Shown here: in pieces, positions 41,374 to 55,238 of the stretch
Position numbering within the stretch: position 1 is the stretch's first letter
Layout: every line of letters starts with the position of its first letter
Assembly: GCA_034509925.1 (NCBI GenBank)
Contig: CM067527.1
Coordinates: 7,361,001-7,425,000 of the forward strand
Length of the DNA: 64,000 nucleotides
Reading direction: 5' to 3'
Source: Hirudinaria manillensis
Taxonomy: Eukaryota; Annelida; Clitellata; Hirudinida; Hirudinidae
Translations under genes and position numbers: made by a program
The notes under the pieces: generated by a model
Told to the model about the DNA's origin: nothing
Seen by the model: only the letters and a program-made list of their open reading frames with translations
The model's database searches: none

Positions 41374-43360
41374 AGGTATCCCCATACACCCGCTGGCGTT
41401 GAAGCAAAACAGAAACCGAATTGGACTTGAAGCCTTTCAGTTCCATTTTATTTAGTTGTCTATTCCTCTCTTGTCCCTTCAAAGCAGTGGTCTACTCGTC
41501 TTTTTACTTTTCGTGTTTTTAAAAATAATATCCGCCGAGAGTGTTAGTAATATTGATAATCATAACAATAATAAGAACTGTCGTCATAGAAACTTTCAAA
41601 ATTATTCGATATTTTTATACTCTGTTTTTCACAGTCTGCAAACCATAGCTGAGAGAAAGATATATAAATAGTATTTACTAAATACCTAGCAGTAGCTGCG
41701 GTTAGATCGAAATGATCTTGAGTGTAAATGTGGCCACTAAACCCAACAAATAAGTAAATTTAATCGAAAGTAATTATTATTATTAAGGATTATTAAAATA
41801 ATTTGTTTTAATCAATTTCCACTTAATATTTAAACATTTCTACGAATTGTCTCAACGTGAATAAACAATATCGTGCTGTCAAGTTCAAAGAGAACTTTTT
41901 AATGTCGTATGACTAACGAATATTTAACAATAAAAATTTATTTCAGTTGAATTTCTTTGTACAATCGTCCCTCTTGTGCGAATCCCATTGAGTTGTGTAT
42001 TTCTTTCTTGCCACGTGAATGTGAGGGCTACTTTGGTAGCAGGATATTTTACCTTTTGCATAGTCTAGGATAGAAGAAACTTATTAACTGACTTACCGTT
42101 AGTGTTAGAAGTTAAGATGAAGTCTTAACGAACCTAGGAGATGTCCTTCTCCGTGATTAAGAAACAAAATTTTGCCTGCATCTGGGAAAATGGGCAAATT
42201 TAATCTTTAAATTTAATATTTAGCAGCAATTGGCAGCCATCTTGGACCCAATAAAAATCAGACTTGTAGTACTGGGTACTTGTACTTTTTCAATTTATGA
42301 CATTTGAACACAGAGCACTAGCTACAAGTCTGACAAAATAAAATCTCGGTCGATCACTGGCCCACTTTCCCACGTGGGACTCCATGTTTGGCGATCCAAA
42401 CAAATCGAATGATGACAATGGCGACGACGATGACATCTAGAAGCCAAGCGGAATGTCGAAATCAACACGTGAAATGAGTACAGACATGTTCACAACAAGA
42501 TGGAGAAACGCTCGACGGCGTGAGAAATACTTGTCTGAGTGACGTGAACTTTCGATTGGAAGAGAAATTATGAATTCACAGCTTGTTCATATTTAGACGC
42601 GAATAATAATTTTGTCGAAAGTACGTTTTGTTTGGCAAGGTTTTGTCTGCTTTGCGAACGTGATTTTCAATATGGTTTATGACTCATTTGTGAAATTGGT
42701 CTCAGATTAATAAATGCTTGTAGTTTCTTTTAAAAATGAAAATAAATAAAACAAATCACGTGTTGATAATTTATGAGTTGTCATAATTTAATCGAATAAT
42801 TATAAAAATCTACTTTATTCTATTACCGAGTTAATTCCAAGATTAGCCGATCTCGGACAGAGAAATCTGATATTTCTTTGTGGTGCTTTAAAATATTTAT
42901 GAGAAATAAAACTATTTTCTTTTTGTCCAATAAAGTGATAAGTCACAGAGCGAGCTTCCACTATCACACTGACCCTGGAAATCATTATAAATAAGAAGCT
43001 TTACAGGCAGTGTTTTTTTCAAATGTCTTTTCGGGGAGGGGTGTTGCCCCTACGGGTAAAGCTGGTGCCCCCGGAGAAATACTAGTGAATAAATTTAAAG
43101 TATATCTTTTATAAAGTTTAGAATTTATAGTATTTTAAAAGTAATAAAATGGCACCAAGTATAGAGGAGTAACCTTCATAAAGGACCATAACATTGAATT
43201 GAGAATAATTTTAAAGTAGACTTGTAAAAATAAGGACTATTGTAATATGGACATCCACTTACGTATTTAAAGCAAAGAATATAAATAACATCAATAATGA
43301 AATAATGATCACCAGCATAAAAACAGCAGGACTCTCCATGTCGTCATTATCAATCAACAA

Positions 43361-43369
<9 letters not shown>

Positions 43370-43396
<27 letters not shown>

Positions 43397-43431
43397 TAAT
43401 AATAGTAATAATAATAATAATAATAATAATT
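43370..43431. repeat. (TAA)n microsatellite
   Basis: About 20 copies of TAA/AAT with single-base interruptions (AAC, AGT) in the intergenic region upstream of the arrestin gene. Confidence 0.9.
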
Positions 43432-44078
43432 AAATAGCAAATAACAATAATGAACATGTATAAATAATGATTCTGCTGGTTGTTAATAATTAATCATTAT
43501 AATAAATAGTTTGAGCATTTAATGAACTTAGGAACATGATTTGAATAACAGGGTGTACAATGAATGACTTAACGTTTAATGTTTTGCTTCCTAAAGCCAT
43601 TGTTAAGGCATACGTACTGATCTCCGTACAGAACTCAGAAATGGCTATACGTTAGAAACAAGACTTTAATAAATAAATTTAGCTTATCAATTAATTGCCA
43701 ATATATTTGTTTGGAACTGATTACGAATGCGACAATTTGAATATTATTCACATTTATGGCAAAGTAAAAGTGTTGGGTTAAGCAAAAGGAGATTCTTCTT
43801 CGGTTCCGTAGGTAGCAGACGAGTTATATACCAGGCTCTGCAGGTGTAATTCATTCTCTTTTCGCATTTCGTTCTTGTTTTTGTGACTGCCGATCGTCAA
43901 ATGAAAACAGAAATAATCGATACGATCACTTACACTAAAAATGACACCCTTTCGATAACGATTTCGCAACAAGTGACTTTGTAAAGTCTCTAATTTTCAT
44001 TCTTGGTAAACGTTGGTTTTAACTTCTTTTTTGAATCCAAGCCCTCGTGAGGTACCATTGGCCGACTTAGGGGTCGAT

Positions 44079-47000
44079 ATGACTGATTCAATAACATCAT
44101 TCAGGATTATTTTCTACAAGCAAGAAGGGAAGTTCAACGAGGGAAGCACTTTATCCGGCAGCGTCAAGTTTGTAGTTCAAGATGCCATAGCGATTTCTCG
44201 TGAGTGACGTTGTTCAGTTCATTTATTTGACTTTAAAATTTCCACTTGTTATCAATTGATCAGCAATTGGATTGGTGACAAATTCTCAATCACTTTGTCA
44301 TCGATGCTTGCTAGGGTCATCGATTATAGTATCGTCAGAGTTTTTGGACTATTTAATTTAAGTAGCCTCAATCATGACAGGAATCAAACCCGCTTAAAAA
44401 TACTTGGACCATTCCATTAAAGAGAAATATCGTTCCAGCAGATCTTTCCATCTTTTTTGCCTCCCGAAACCAACAAACTTTTCTTGTGTCCGACATATCG
44501 AGGTTTCAAAATGAGTTTCCGATTTTTAAAGCTTCCCGCGCAACGTGGTTCTAATTTAAGAATTGTCCCAAGGATGTGATAGCATCACCATACAGGGTCA
44601 TTACATTAAAATCATTGTTTACTTTAAGGTTTGGAGATACGGTTCAAAGGGTTGTCAAAGGTATTGTGGCACAAGGCAATCGAGAAGAACCTCCAAAAGT
44701 CGAATGTTCCAGTATTTAAATTGTACGACTCAGAGCAATATCTCAATCAGAAGCTCAATCTTCTGACTTCACGTAAGTTCAGGCCGAAATTCGGTGCATT
44801 TTAACATTACTTGCACTTATTGAGTCGTATTCAATAATTCATCAGTTGTTAAAATGATCGCAGTCAATCATTCAACTAAGATGAGTTAATAAAAATGTAA
44901 GAAAAATTCTTTATTCGTATATCAACGAGTTCATGTTTGGATAACAGTACGTGGAGATAAACTCCCTGAAATGAGAGACAGTCCAATTCGATTAACGTCC
45001 ATTTCATAAAGAAGATAGTCATGCCAGTCTCTTCAAAGTTTCATACAAAGTGGCCAATTACAAAGAGCCAACATTGCACCAATAGCTGAAATTAAGCAAT
45101 ACCCTGCCGAGATGACTTTAGTATTGCCAACGGAATGTTTTTTTTTGTGACACCCCTGAGTCTAATACTGCTTCTATCAATGCCTGAGTTGAATCGGTGC
45201 AAATTTGCTACTTACTTAGACGAAGGAATGTCTTTGCGCAAAAACACTTTCGTATCGTCACGTGAGCCCAGCTGAAAGGAAGCACAACTGTTTATGAAAA
45301 AATATTTTTGGCTTATTATAAAAACTCGAGCCTCAAGTATAATATTTCCAGTAATTTGTTAATTGTAAAATCGTGAAAACATTTGCAACTTTACATCGAA
45401 ATGAAGATAAAAACAAAAGAAAACAAATCTTTGATTTGCACTGCAAATTGTCACCGTACGAGTGACGGTAAAAGCAAAAGTAGTCAAGCGTCATGTCCTC
45501 AAATCCCGCTTTTGTATGCACCTTGAGCTTTTGGTGTGAAAAGCAACAAATAAAGCCGTCAGTCGGTTGGAAAGTTGTTATTATGAATTATAAATTTGTT
45601 TTATCGAATTGGTTCGACCAATTTTAAACTCCTGACTTTAACGCCATTGGCTGCAATTCATTCTGGACCTAAAAACTGTCTGCTGGAGGGGGAGTAGAAA
45701 TGGCTAAGTGACCCGATGTTATTTTTATTATTATTATAATTATTATTAAAATTAGCAACAAAATCCACCGATGTATTTAACATCACCCTTGAGAGAGAAA
45801 GAGCGGTGAATTATTATATAAATAAATAAGTTTGATTCAAGTGGATGATGGCATTGAATTAGGGTTCTGTCTCTTAAATCAAGTTTCAATCACATAGTTC
45901 TAAGCTTTAAACACTTCAGAAGAACTTGAAGTCATTGAATTGTAATTGGCACGTCTGATAATTTTCCACCGATTTCTCTTCTTCGTCGTTAAGGATAATA
46001 CAATAAAATAAATATTTTTTCTTCCAGACCCATCGATCAGATTGAACAGAATAGATCCTCTGGGATCTTTCATCTTTTACCCTCAAGAGTACATCTTCCC
46101 CTTCTCGGTGCAACTGCCTCACTCCCTTCCCCCTACTTTTACGGGGGACTACGGGGAGGTCAAGTACGTGGCCACAGCAGAGATTCTGTACTCGGATCCA
46201 TCATACCCTTCTTCTAGCGACCTATCACTTCAGGACTCGTTGGAAGATGAGGAAGGCAATTTCCTCAAGTGTTGGAAGGAGTTTACAGTCGAAAAGATTA
46301 AACCATTGACTGATGAAGACTTGGTATGTGCTACTTTTAATTGTAGCGGCAATATATTGTATTGCATTGTATTGTTTTATATTGTATCATAATTGTATTT
46401 AAATGATTAGTCATTTGGTAGGATTGGGCCGGATTAATTAAAATACACGTAAGTATTAAAGTTTTTGTTTCCCTATTGTCCATTGGGTCACCGTGGTGAT
46501 GCAAACGGAACTCAGTATTTCTGCTGCTTTGATATTCACCTATAATTTGTGAAGATTACCGTCTTTATTTCTTACCTCATTTCTCGAACGAAAAGATCCT
46601 TAGACTAACATTGGCAAAACGGAAATCAAATTGTTGTTTAGGGGAGCGAATAGAAAACAAAATAGAGAAGTTCACTGATTGAAAAGAAAAAAAACGGAAA
46701 TTGGAAAGGGATTGAAATGATTGAAAATTTAACTTGAATGATCAAGCCTCTTCTAAAAGGGATGTAACTGTTGAAATAAGCAAAATAAGGATTATTATTT
46801 CAAGTCAGAATTACTGGTTGATGATAGGGTTACCAACCATCATAAAGTCAAGAAAGTACTGTGCTGGGTGGTTGGCTGGTTGGCTGGTTGGTCGTTATTC
46901 TTAACTTTATCTTATATCTTATATTCAGAAATCAGAATGAAATAAATCGACTTATTGTCACCTTCTGCCTAAGGATAACACGAAAATTTTTAATATAGAC

Positions 47001-50000
47001 TTCCATACACAAATCCAGTGTCATAAACCATGTCATCTGTTATGCATGTGCAAGAACATGACATCGCTTTTTAAATCAACTCTTTTCGCTTCGTGTATGC
47101 ATCAATTATAATCTTTTACGACGTCTCCAATAACAGGGCAGGACTGCGTTCATAAGAGGTACACCCTGAAAGCATTGTGAGGTTCACAAAATGTGGGTGT
47201 TCTAGTTATTCAATCATTTATGATTTTCGCTTCAAAGAAAACCTAAATAAGAATATCCAAGTAACCTTTATTTGCCTGGCTATCATTCACTGCATCTTGA
47301 CACTTGTACTTTTCAACGCATCTACTCTGTAGACCCGTACTCTGTAAATCACTTCTTCATAAATTCTTTCATCGCTTCTACAGCTGAAGAAGAAGGAAGT
47401 GCACAGTGTTTAAGTATTCGCGTTCAAATACAAATGAACGAAGTACAACTGAAAGAAACTCGTGATTAAAATGGAAGCAAAAACGTGTTAGTTACCTCCT
47501 TCAAACCGTGATAGTAAATTGGATAAGTTACAGGCAAAAGACAACTCCCAGGCAGTGATCTTTAGCACCTAACCCACTCAGACCCTATTCTACCTAATTT
47601 AACCCTATTCAAACCCTACTCAGACTTACTTTCTGACTCTGGAAATCCGTGGCAAATCGATAAAATTTGTATCTGAGTTGTATTTCACCTGTCGCTTATC
47701 CAAGTACCTCTCATAACTGCTGTCGATAAATCATTTTTAAATGAAGAACTTAAACAGTTGAATAATAAATAAGCAAATATTTTGTTAATGTTAACCCATA
47801 AATCTCCGGAACCGACTATAAATGGTATCTTCTCCACAGCAACAAGCGTTGAAAACCTTACCGTGTGTGTGCGTGTGGCGATTTAAGGTTTAATAGTTGT
47901 CCTAACATCGACCAATCGTTTCATCGAAACCTCAATCTCAAAATAAGAATAAAAAGCACTACTCATGAAATTCTTTGAACAAACAGAAACCGAAAGAAGT
48001 CTCCCTGACGAAGCGCCACAACATCATGATCCTGAAACTGAGTGACATCCGTTGCCATTGGAAACTTCAGAAAGGGGGGTTCTTGCCAGGAGATGACATG
48101 GACGTTCTCGGTAATATTGAAAACCTGGGTAGGATCAAAGTCCTCAAGGCCAAAATCGTCTTCATCCAGGTAGGTCCATTCAATAATTTTATAACTTGAG
48201 ATGTCATAAATAAATAATGCATGGTATCAGTCTCTGAAAGGGATGCTTGTTTTATTTAGCAAGGCTATGAAAAAGCCTTGACAGGCTAGACTATGTGTTC
48301 AAAAATGTGTTTTTGTCCATGCCAGTAGATAAGACGTGACTTATGTGCAATGTAAATTGCAGAATACAAGTACATATGTACTTGTGTACACGTGCATCTG
48401 TGTACTTGAGCACACGTACAGCTAGTGATTTTAATAATCAAGTCAACTTGATTAAAAGAATTGCAAGCTTGAACTACTTAACCGACCAGCGGGCAATCAA
48501 TTATTAACTTGAATCGACTTGTAATCTTATCTGCCACCTCCTACCACGTGCAGCACATCGTGTACAAGAGTCAGAAAAGTGCCGACAACTACATCTATCA
48601 AAGGAAACGATTGGCTTCCAAGACAAAGACATGCATCCTCCCAGACGCCTGTGGTTATTTGCGAGAGAAGTTACACATTCCAGAAGACGTAGCCCCGACC
48701 AATCAGAGCAAGGGCGAGCTCATTAACATAAGATATTCTGTCAAGGTTTGAGTCTAATTCGTCAAATAACTTTTACTTTTATATTCCTCTAAATATTATA
48801 TATACATTACAAAGCCATTGAATGAATGAATGAATGAATGAGTGAACGAATGCACGATGTAAATGATATTTAATATCCATATAAAAGCATTGATTTTATT
48901 CATTTGATTAATGGTAGAAATGAGTGAATAGCGAACTGTAAAATGCCTCTTTTGCTTTCCGCGTGTAGTCATTGAACTATTGCGTTTGTTCAACTTCAAG
49001 TTTAGGTTCCAAAGAAGAACCCTGACGACGTACTTGAATCTCGTGGCCTCATCTTTCGATCACATTAAATATTTAAGAAGTATCAGCATAAATACGATTA
49101 ATATTTTGATATTTACGATGGAAATAGTTATTTTTATCGCTACAAATCGTGCTTCCTACTTTTATCAAATCATGAGTAAAACAGTCAGAAATATTCAGAC
49201 GTGAACGTGAGTAACAAAATGCTGCAATTGAGAGTTATGAAATAATATTTATAATAAAGGCGTTGACCCTTCAGAATTTTATTACTAAGCGTAATCTTCG
49301 GCAAATAAAACTTGGGTGTGTCAGACACTCGAACACACTTTGTGCAGACTTTGACGCAGGCGATAGCATAATCAATTCATAGCTTGACGTGAAGGCGTAG
49401 TCCTTCTGAAGTTTTCTTTGAGAGCCTCTTACAGTGACTCACTTACGAACGTCCAAAGAAAAATCCGTTCTCGAATTTTGGTAAAATAAATATTATCGTA
49501 ATATAAGTCATAAAAAAAAGGCTGCTAAATATAAAAAATAGTTAAGCCGCATCATGAAGTAGCCTCAAATCTTTTTGACATTCTGGACTCGACAGTGAGT
49601 CGCAAACACAAACGAAGAGCTTCTCACCTTCTTTTTAACAACTTCAGATGCTCCTCATAGGTCTCAATTTGTATTTTTTTTAAATTCTAGCCCCTAAAAA
49701 TTCGCTTATTCTGAATTCAACTTCAAAGGGAAAATATTTCTTAGAAGAATATTTCATATCATAACTTCAATTAAAAGCCAAACTTATAATTGTAATTGCC
49801 AATAAGCTCAGGTATGATAGAGTAAGATAGAGTAACTGTTGACTGATCTTATGAATATGCGCGACGTTAATTTGATAAATAATTAATCAGTTGACCTGTA
49901 CATAAATATCTAAAATAAGATATTCTTTTGTCGTTTCCAGCTGACAATAGTTCTCCAATCACCCTTCAAATCGATGAAAAGTGAGATGGAAGTCACTGTT

Positions 50001-50084
50001 GGTTCAAAAGATGGTCACCTCAATCCAGCTGATGTCAAGGAGAATGTAGTAATCGAGTACCCTCTCGATTCTTACTTTGCTTGA
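44079..50084 (+). CDS. Arrestin domain-containing protein (alpha-arrestin family)
   Basis: Alpha-arrestins are adaptor proteins that bind membrane receptors and transporters and guide their ubiquitination and endocytosis. Six exons: 44079-44199, 44629-44772, 46028-46323, 47987-48169, 48554-48745, 49941-50084 (stop TGA 50082-50084), 359 aa, all phases consistent. Arrestin N domain, residues about 1-187: FRIIFYKQEGKFNEGSTLSG, LEIRFKGLSKVLWH, DSEQYLNQKLNLL, YIFPFSVQLPHSLPPTF, GEVKYVATAEI. Arrestin C domain, about 188-350: LQKGGFLPGDDMDV, ENLGRIKVLKAKIVFIQ, LINIRYSVK joined to LTIVLQSPF. The PPxY motifs that recruit NEDD4-type ligases in human ARRDC1-4 are not seen; the C-terminus is short. The start follows an acceptor-like CTTAG, so the 5' UTR may be spliced; an in-frame start at 44013 would add 22 residues. 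Which ARRDC it is cannot be told. Confidence 0.85.
47521..47701. mobile_element. Small inverted-repeat element, copy 2 (MITE-like)
   Basis: 181 bp bounded by imperfect terminal inverted repeats of about 27 bp: GGATAAGTTACAGGCAAAAG at the left, and a right end reading GTCGCTTATCC preceded by GAGTTGTATTTCACCT. It lies in arrestin intron 3. No coding capacity. It is related to 41209-41373, about 6.3 kb away. Confidence 0.65.
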
Positions 50085-52350
50085 TGTGTTGTTGTCGTTG
50101 ATTTCGAATGTTGTTGACCATCATTTCATTTTAGTTGATCGTGTTGTTGTGTCAATTATGCTCTGCTATGAGAATAAATTAATAGACTGGCAGAGTTGTC
50201 GGGTGCTGTTGAAAATTTAAATGTGTTTATCGAAGAATTTTAAATATTAAATCACAGATCAACTCTTTGTTGTAAGACGATATCGTCTTGAAAATCCATC
50301 GATTAATGGATTGGAGGTCGGAATCTTACGAAGTTTCGAGGGAAATTGAACAATAAATGATGCTCAATTTGAAGTCGTTTTAGATTGTGTTGGGTGAAGA
50401 GAGAACGGTTTTTGAGGGGCTTTTCACGAATAGACCAAAGATGAAGACAAGAAATATGATTTTTAAAAAAAGTTCTAATTCAGTAACTCAAACCAAAGAA
50501 TAGAGTAGAAAAGAATTCGTCGGCCATTTTTTTTGCCTTTTGAGTCGGTACCCGGCCGAATTGGGCCAACGGTTTCGGTGGATTCTTAACAGCCGAGGTC
50601 GATGGCTCTCCTGCAGTTTCCCAGTAGGAAATACTCCCCGTCTCTGGCCGACGTTGTCTCGAGCACCCAATCCGACTTCTTGCCACTTTCTATTAGCACC
50701 TGGGAGAGTGGTTAGTCCATTCTATGTCGGCGGCTGACGGACCAGTCATTTGCTTCTTCCATAATTTCTCTTTTGGTTCTTTTTTTTGTTGAGATATGAG
50801 AAGACCTCGCGCAAAAACCATAATTTTTACCATACAAATTACGAAGCAAAGCTGTGGCCTCAAACACTTCTCAAAGGGCCTGATTATAACTCTTCGTCTC
50901 CAATTGTTCGTTGGCAAGGATATATTAATATTGGTTTCGGACGCAGAGCTCACACTCATCTTTCAAGCCCCATTTCTGCAAGCTGTTCCTGGAGGGCAAC
51001 GACCGATCTTATAGGGAAGTCCATCCGGAACGGAAATATTCCGGACCTCGCTCCAAGTAAGGAATCGCTGCCTCAAGCCTTCCCACGTTGTCCACTTACC
51101 CTGATGCCCTCCTTATCCCAGATGTTCCTTAAATCAAATCAAAGTGGCTCTGATAGAACAGCTCGCTTGAGGCCATTTTTTAAAGTGTTTCCATCTGACC
51201 GCATAACCCCTCCTCTTACTTCCTCCAACGCTAGAATTTCCATCGACCCTCTATCTCCTATAATTATTTATATTTTTTTAACGTAATATTTGGTCAAATA
51301 GAAGTTCCTTACATGTTTCTTCCATGTAAAATGATTTGGTTTTCACTCAATGTTATATCTATTTCAATATTAGGCCCAATATATAGCCCAAAAAATGCTT
51401 TTCTTTGTGTATATAGGACAAGAAAAATATTGGTATTACCAAAATTTTTTAAATAATTAGCTTTCGGTTCATAGAAGATTTTTTTTTTTGATAATTTCAC
51501 AAGTAAACAATTAAATTATTACACCATCATTGAGCCTCCATTTATGAATAAAATCCCAAAGCGTGTTTATTTTGCCAACGTTTTCATGTGAATCTACAAA
51601 AGCCCCAATTCAAAAAGATTGCTTAAATGACGAATTCAAAACTCCCTCACCTGGGAAAACAATTTTGGCTGCTGTTTTGAGCTTTTTTTTATTTCATGAA
51701 AGCTTCAAACTCAGCAACCCCACCCAACTTTGGCTGGTTTAAAATCATTTAAAATGGTTTTTAATGGTATCATTGCCAAAATTTCTCTGTGAAACTATCT
51801 GAACATAAGAATGAGTACCTCTCTGTTCTGAATTATATTTGGTTTATTTTCAAACCATTTCAGAAAAAAAAAAACGTAACAAACTTTCAACGTGAACACA
51901 GACCTTCATGATTCAAAACACATAATGAGATGTCTTCAGTAGCAACATCGACACTTAATGATGCAACAACAAAACATTTACATGGAAACTGTACTGACAT
52001 CAGATGAAGAAATTGAATCAACTCCCTTATCATCAAGACAATATCACTATAATTACACAAATGTCATCCATACTATTTAACTCAATACAAAACCAAACAT
52101 TTCTCGAACCAAACATCGACGGGAATGCCGTACGATCCCACGAACGAAGCGACCGATTTATAAACAGAAAATTCGTTCAAATAAAAATATTTTCAATTAG
52201 AGAAACAATAGAAATGGAATTCATCCACAAATAGTCACAAATTTAGAGATTTACACTCCAAATGTTTAAATGTTTAAATGCTTAGACAAACTTCTAAAAG
52301 ATGGCCAGATGATCTGAGATTAATTTCGTAAATTGTGAACTAAAAATCAT
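50085..52350. other. Intergenic region between the convergent arrestin and SFT2D3 genes
   Basis: AATAAA at 50173-50178, about 90 bp after the arrestin stop, is its likely poly(A) signal. The stretch 50480-51290 is less AT-rich and has long open frames on both strands (for example minus 50693-50959 and plus 50786-51286), but none resembles a family I know. It may be a decayed transposable element. 51300-52350 is AT-rich, presumably including the SFT2D3 3' UTR. Confidence 0.4.
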
Positions 52351-55238
52351 TTACACCGGCAATGTTTTGTGCACGGTTTTGGAGGCCGCGACGTAGAAGA
52401 TTCTGGTGAAAAACTTGAGCCCCCTTAGCCCTCCAGGTATGTAGCTGATGAGGTAGCTGTGTGCAGGCATTGCAATTAATATTAATGAGATTTATTAAGC
52501 AGGTCGAGTGAGTCACACATATTTATAATAAGATAAGCCACTGCAACATAACAATGGGAACATCTTAAGTTATGGATCAGGGCCGTGATAGTACAGAACC
52601 ATTCATAATAAAGGGTATTACAATTTATTCATTTATTTATTTATTTACAATTTATTTTGAGCCTCCAGTGAATTAGAGAAAGAACAGATGCATTTAATTT
52701 GCAGCATCATTAGAAGTGTTCATTTTTTTATGCATGCAATTTGTAAAATACAGGTCGACAAGAATTGACATCTCAAAAGTAAATGAGGACAACTTCAAAT
52801 AAAGAACAGGTTGAATGACCAAAATCATTCCAAAGCTTATGAAATGCCTCAACTTGGATATCAATTGATTAGAAAGATAAAGAGGTTGTGAAGAGCATTT
52901 AAGTATTCAGTTTGTTGACTCAAAGCAAAAAAAAAGGCCGAGACCTAACATTTGTTCTTGAAAATAACAAATAGGAAGATGGTTTCTTTGAAACCGAGAT
53001 TTTAATGAACAAATCGAGAGCAGAGAACAAAAATGGAAATTCTCAGTCAATCTAGATATTTGAACAAATATAGAGATAAAGAATAATGAAGTTCATATTT
53101 TATTGAAGCCTAATTAATTTACTAATGAATAATTCATTGTCTGATGAATCAATCAATCTATAAACTGTCTACTCACCACACCAGAACTGCTATCTGAAGG
53201 ACCGAGAAAATGGCCGTGAAAATCACACTGCGGACCTGTTGAACGAAGATGCAATTATCAGGAGTTTTGCGCAAATTTTTATTTTTGAAGTGGAACCTCA
53301 GTAAACACTACTATGCTAAAAATTCGGATTGTTTATAAACAAACTAACACGACACTATGAACAAAATCATCCGGCATTTAAAACCTTCTTACCCTTGACA
53401 ACATACAATTAAATCAGAATTTGGCATGTTCGTAGTCCAAAATACTCACCGAGAGGGCAAAGAAGAGGGTAAGGACCATACTGAGGACGTAGAGGGAGGA
53501 GAAAGCCACCCTCGGAGGAGAGAAGAGGTGCTTCAAGTGATTCATGGGACCCCAGAGCATTGAGAAACTGTTTTGACAGTCACTAATTATCAGGTGATAG
53601 CATACATATTGACAATTACACATTATTGTATATAATCACATTAGCCTAACAGGTTAGCATTCCTGCAGGCAACAACAACAACTATGGCAATAATACTTAA
53701 GTATCATGTTCAAATTCCAGCATATGCTGACAGAGTGAGCACCCTTGGCTAGGGGCATCTGACGAATAGCAGATCGATTAAAGAATGCCTTCACCAGTGA
53801 GGGGTGAACCCCTGCTAGTAATTAATTATTAATAACCAATAAGTATTTAAATAATAATAATAACAATAATAATAATAATAATAATAATAATGAGGCATTC
53901 TAAATATTACAATAACAATGTATGTACAATGTTACTAATATGCATAAACTAAAATATTCAAACAATGCCATTTCCCTTGAATCTCTGCTTATTATTGGTC
54001 GCAGTGGGGATCATTAACATAATTTATTCATAACCTGAGAATGAGGAAGAGGGTCCCGAAGGTGTAGAGAACTGCAAACTTTCTCGACTTCAAAAGCAGG
54101 AATGGGAGGTACATGCTGGCCTGAATTAATTAATTAATTAATAATTAATAATAATTAATTAATTATGATAAATGATGATTAATAAATGTGATATTATTAT
54201 GATGTAAATTTAGTTATGGTGTTTTCTAACAATGACAACCATAACAATAAAACCATAGCAACATTACTATCTTATTATTAATATTATTATTATTATTATT
54301 ATCACTGTTAGTATTAGTATTAGCATAATTGATATCATCATAGTGTTAGGCACTATTACCATCATCCCAACCAATGCCAATATGCATGGCCTGCCCTGCA
54401 AAAATTTAAGTCAAGCAGAAAGAATAATTTTGCAAACTTTATGTAATATTTGCAAAAAAAATATGCAATTTTGGAAAACAATGAAAAATTCACAGAAATA
54501 ATAATAATAATAAACAAAAAATTCATGAAAACAGTGTGAGGAGATGTTCGTATCATTGATAACAGTCAAATGTATACCTAAGATTTATTTAATATGTATA
54601 AGTTAAGTGAACTTGATAAGATAATTATGGAAATCAAGAACAGAAAATTCACTGACCAGGCTGAGGCAAAATGATCCCAACAAGAGGAGAGTGACAAAAC
54701 CAATTACTCGTTGCTTCTTGCTCTGTAATGACAAAATGAACGCATTCGGACATTTTTAAAACTGCACTTTAAATCATTATCTTTCAGAAAAATTACATTT
54801 TAACAAAAGTGTGGAGAGCAATAATGTAATTGATAACAATGTCTGTGTAATGTTGATTTTTAGGTCAAAATGTATTATACTGGGTTTGAGGGAATGGTAA
54901 TAAAACGAAAGCATTATTGAATTTAATTCAGCAATTGTTTTAAAATGTCCCTAAATGTTTTTATTCGTAAATAAAAACGTCACGCATAAGATACTAACAA
55001 GAGTTGGCAAAAATGGATCTTGTTGAGCTTGAGCAAACCAGCCATTTATGGTGTCGTCTGGTGAAGGCTCTTGTTGTTGTTCTTTCGATGATTTGAAAAC
55101 ACCGAACACTGAATCGATGCTTATCGAGGTGAAACCCTGTAGTAGATGATTATTTGAACTTTTACTCGACAAACTGCTCGAACTCCCAGACTTATTCAAA
55201 TAATCTTGAAGCTGAGATGACAAATTCGATTCTGCCAT
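52351..55238 (-). CDS. SFT2D3: Vesicle transport protein SFT2D3-like
   Basis: The SFT2 family are small four-span membrane proteins of the Golgi and endosomes; the yeast member acts in fusion of endosome-derived vesicles with the Golgi. Six minus-strand exons in transcription order: 55238-54999, 54722-54657, 54120-54035, 53567-53450, 53235-53177, 52456-52351 (stop TAA 52353-52351), 224 aa against 215 in human. The N-terminus MAESNLSSQLQDYLNKSG resembles the MADL..QLQEYL start of SFT2D3. Then QRVIGFVTLLLLGSFCLSL (first span), LKSRKFAVLYTFGTLFLIL (second span), WGPMNHLKHLFSPPR followed by a third span, IFSVLQIAVLVWYLISYIPG (fourth span), and a C-terminus ending TLPV like the human KVLPV. Those ends separate it from SFT2D1 and SFT2D2. 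The start is the first ATG; all junctions keep phase. Confidence 0.9.
53645..53835. mobile_element. Degenerate tRNA-derived SINE in an SFT2D3 intron
   Basis: A left part with a box-A-like GGTTAGCATTCCTGCAGGCA and a box-B-like GTTCAAATTCC about 50 bp later is followed by a non-tRNA body (TGCTGACAGAGTGAGCACCC and beyond) and a short AT-rich tail. The layout is that of a tRNA-derived SINE, but the sequence has drifted. Confidence 0.45.

Larger units (their letters stand above)
36679..44078. other. Gene-poor region between divergent SLC35A4 and arrestin genes
   Basis: About 7.4 kb of AT-rich sequence. It should contain the promoters and 5' UTR exons of both flanking genes, but none could be placed. 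Recognised contents are the hAT element (37484-38648), a small inverted-repeat element (41209-41373), a coding-like stretch (40184-40448) and a (TAA)n array (43370-43431). I see nothing definable in 38649-40183, 41374-43369 or 43432-44078. Confidence 0.5.

Noticed and set aside
50786..51286. A 166-codon plus-strand frame after the arrestin gene
   Set aside because: No domain, no start context, and the overlapping minus frame is equally open. More likely a decayed repeat.
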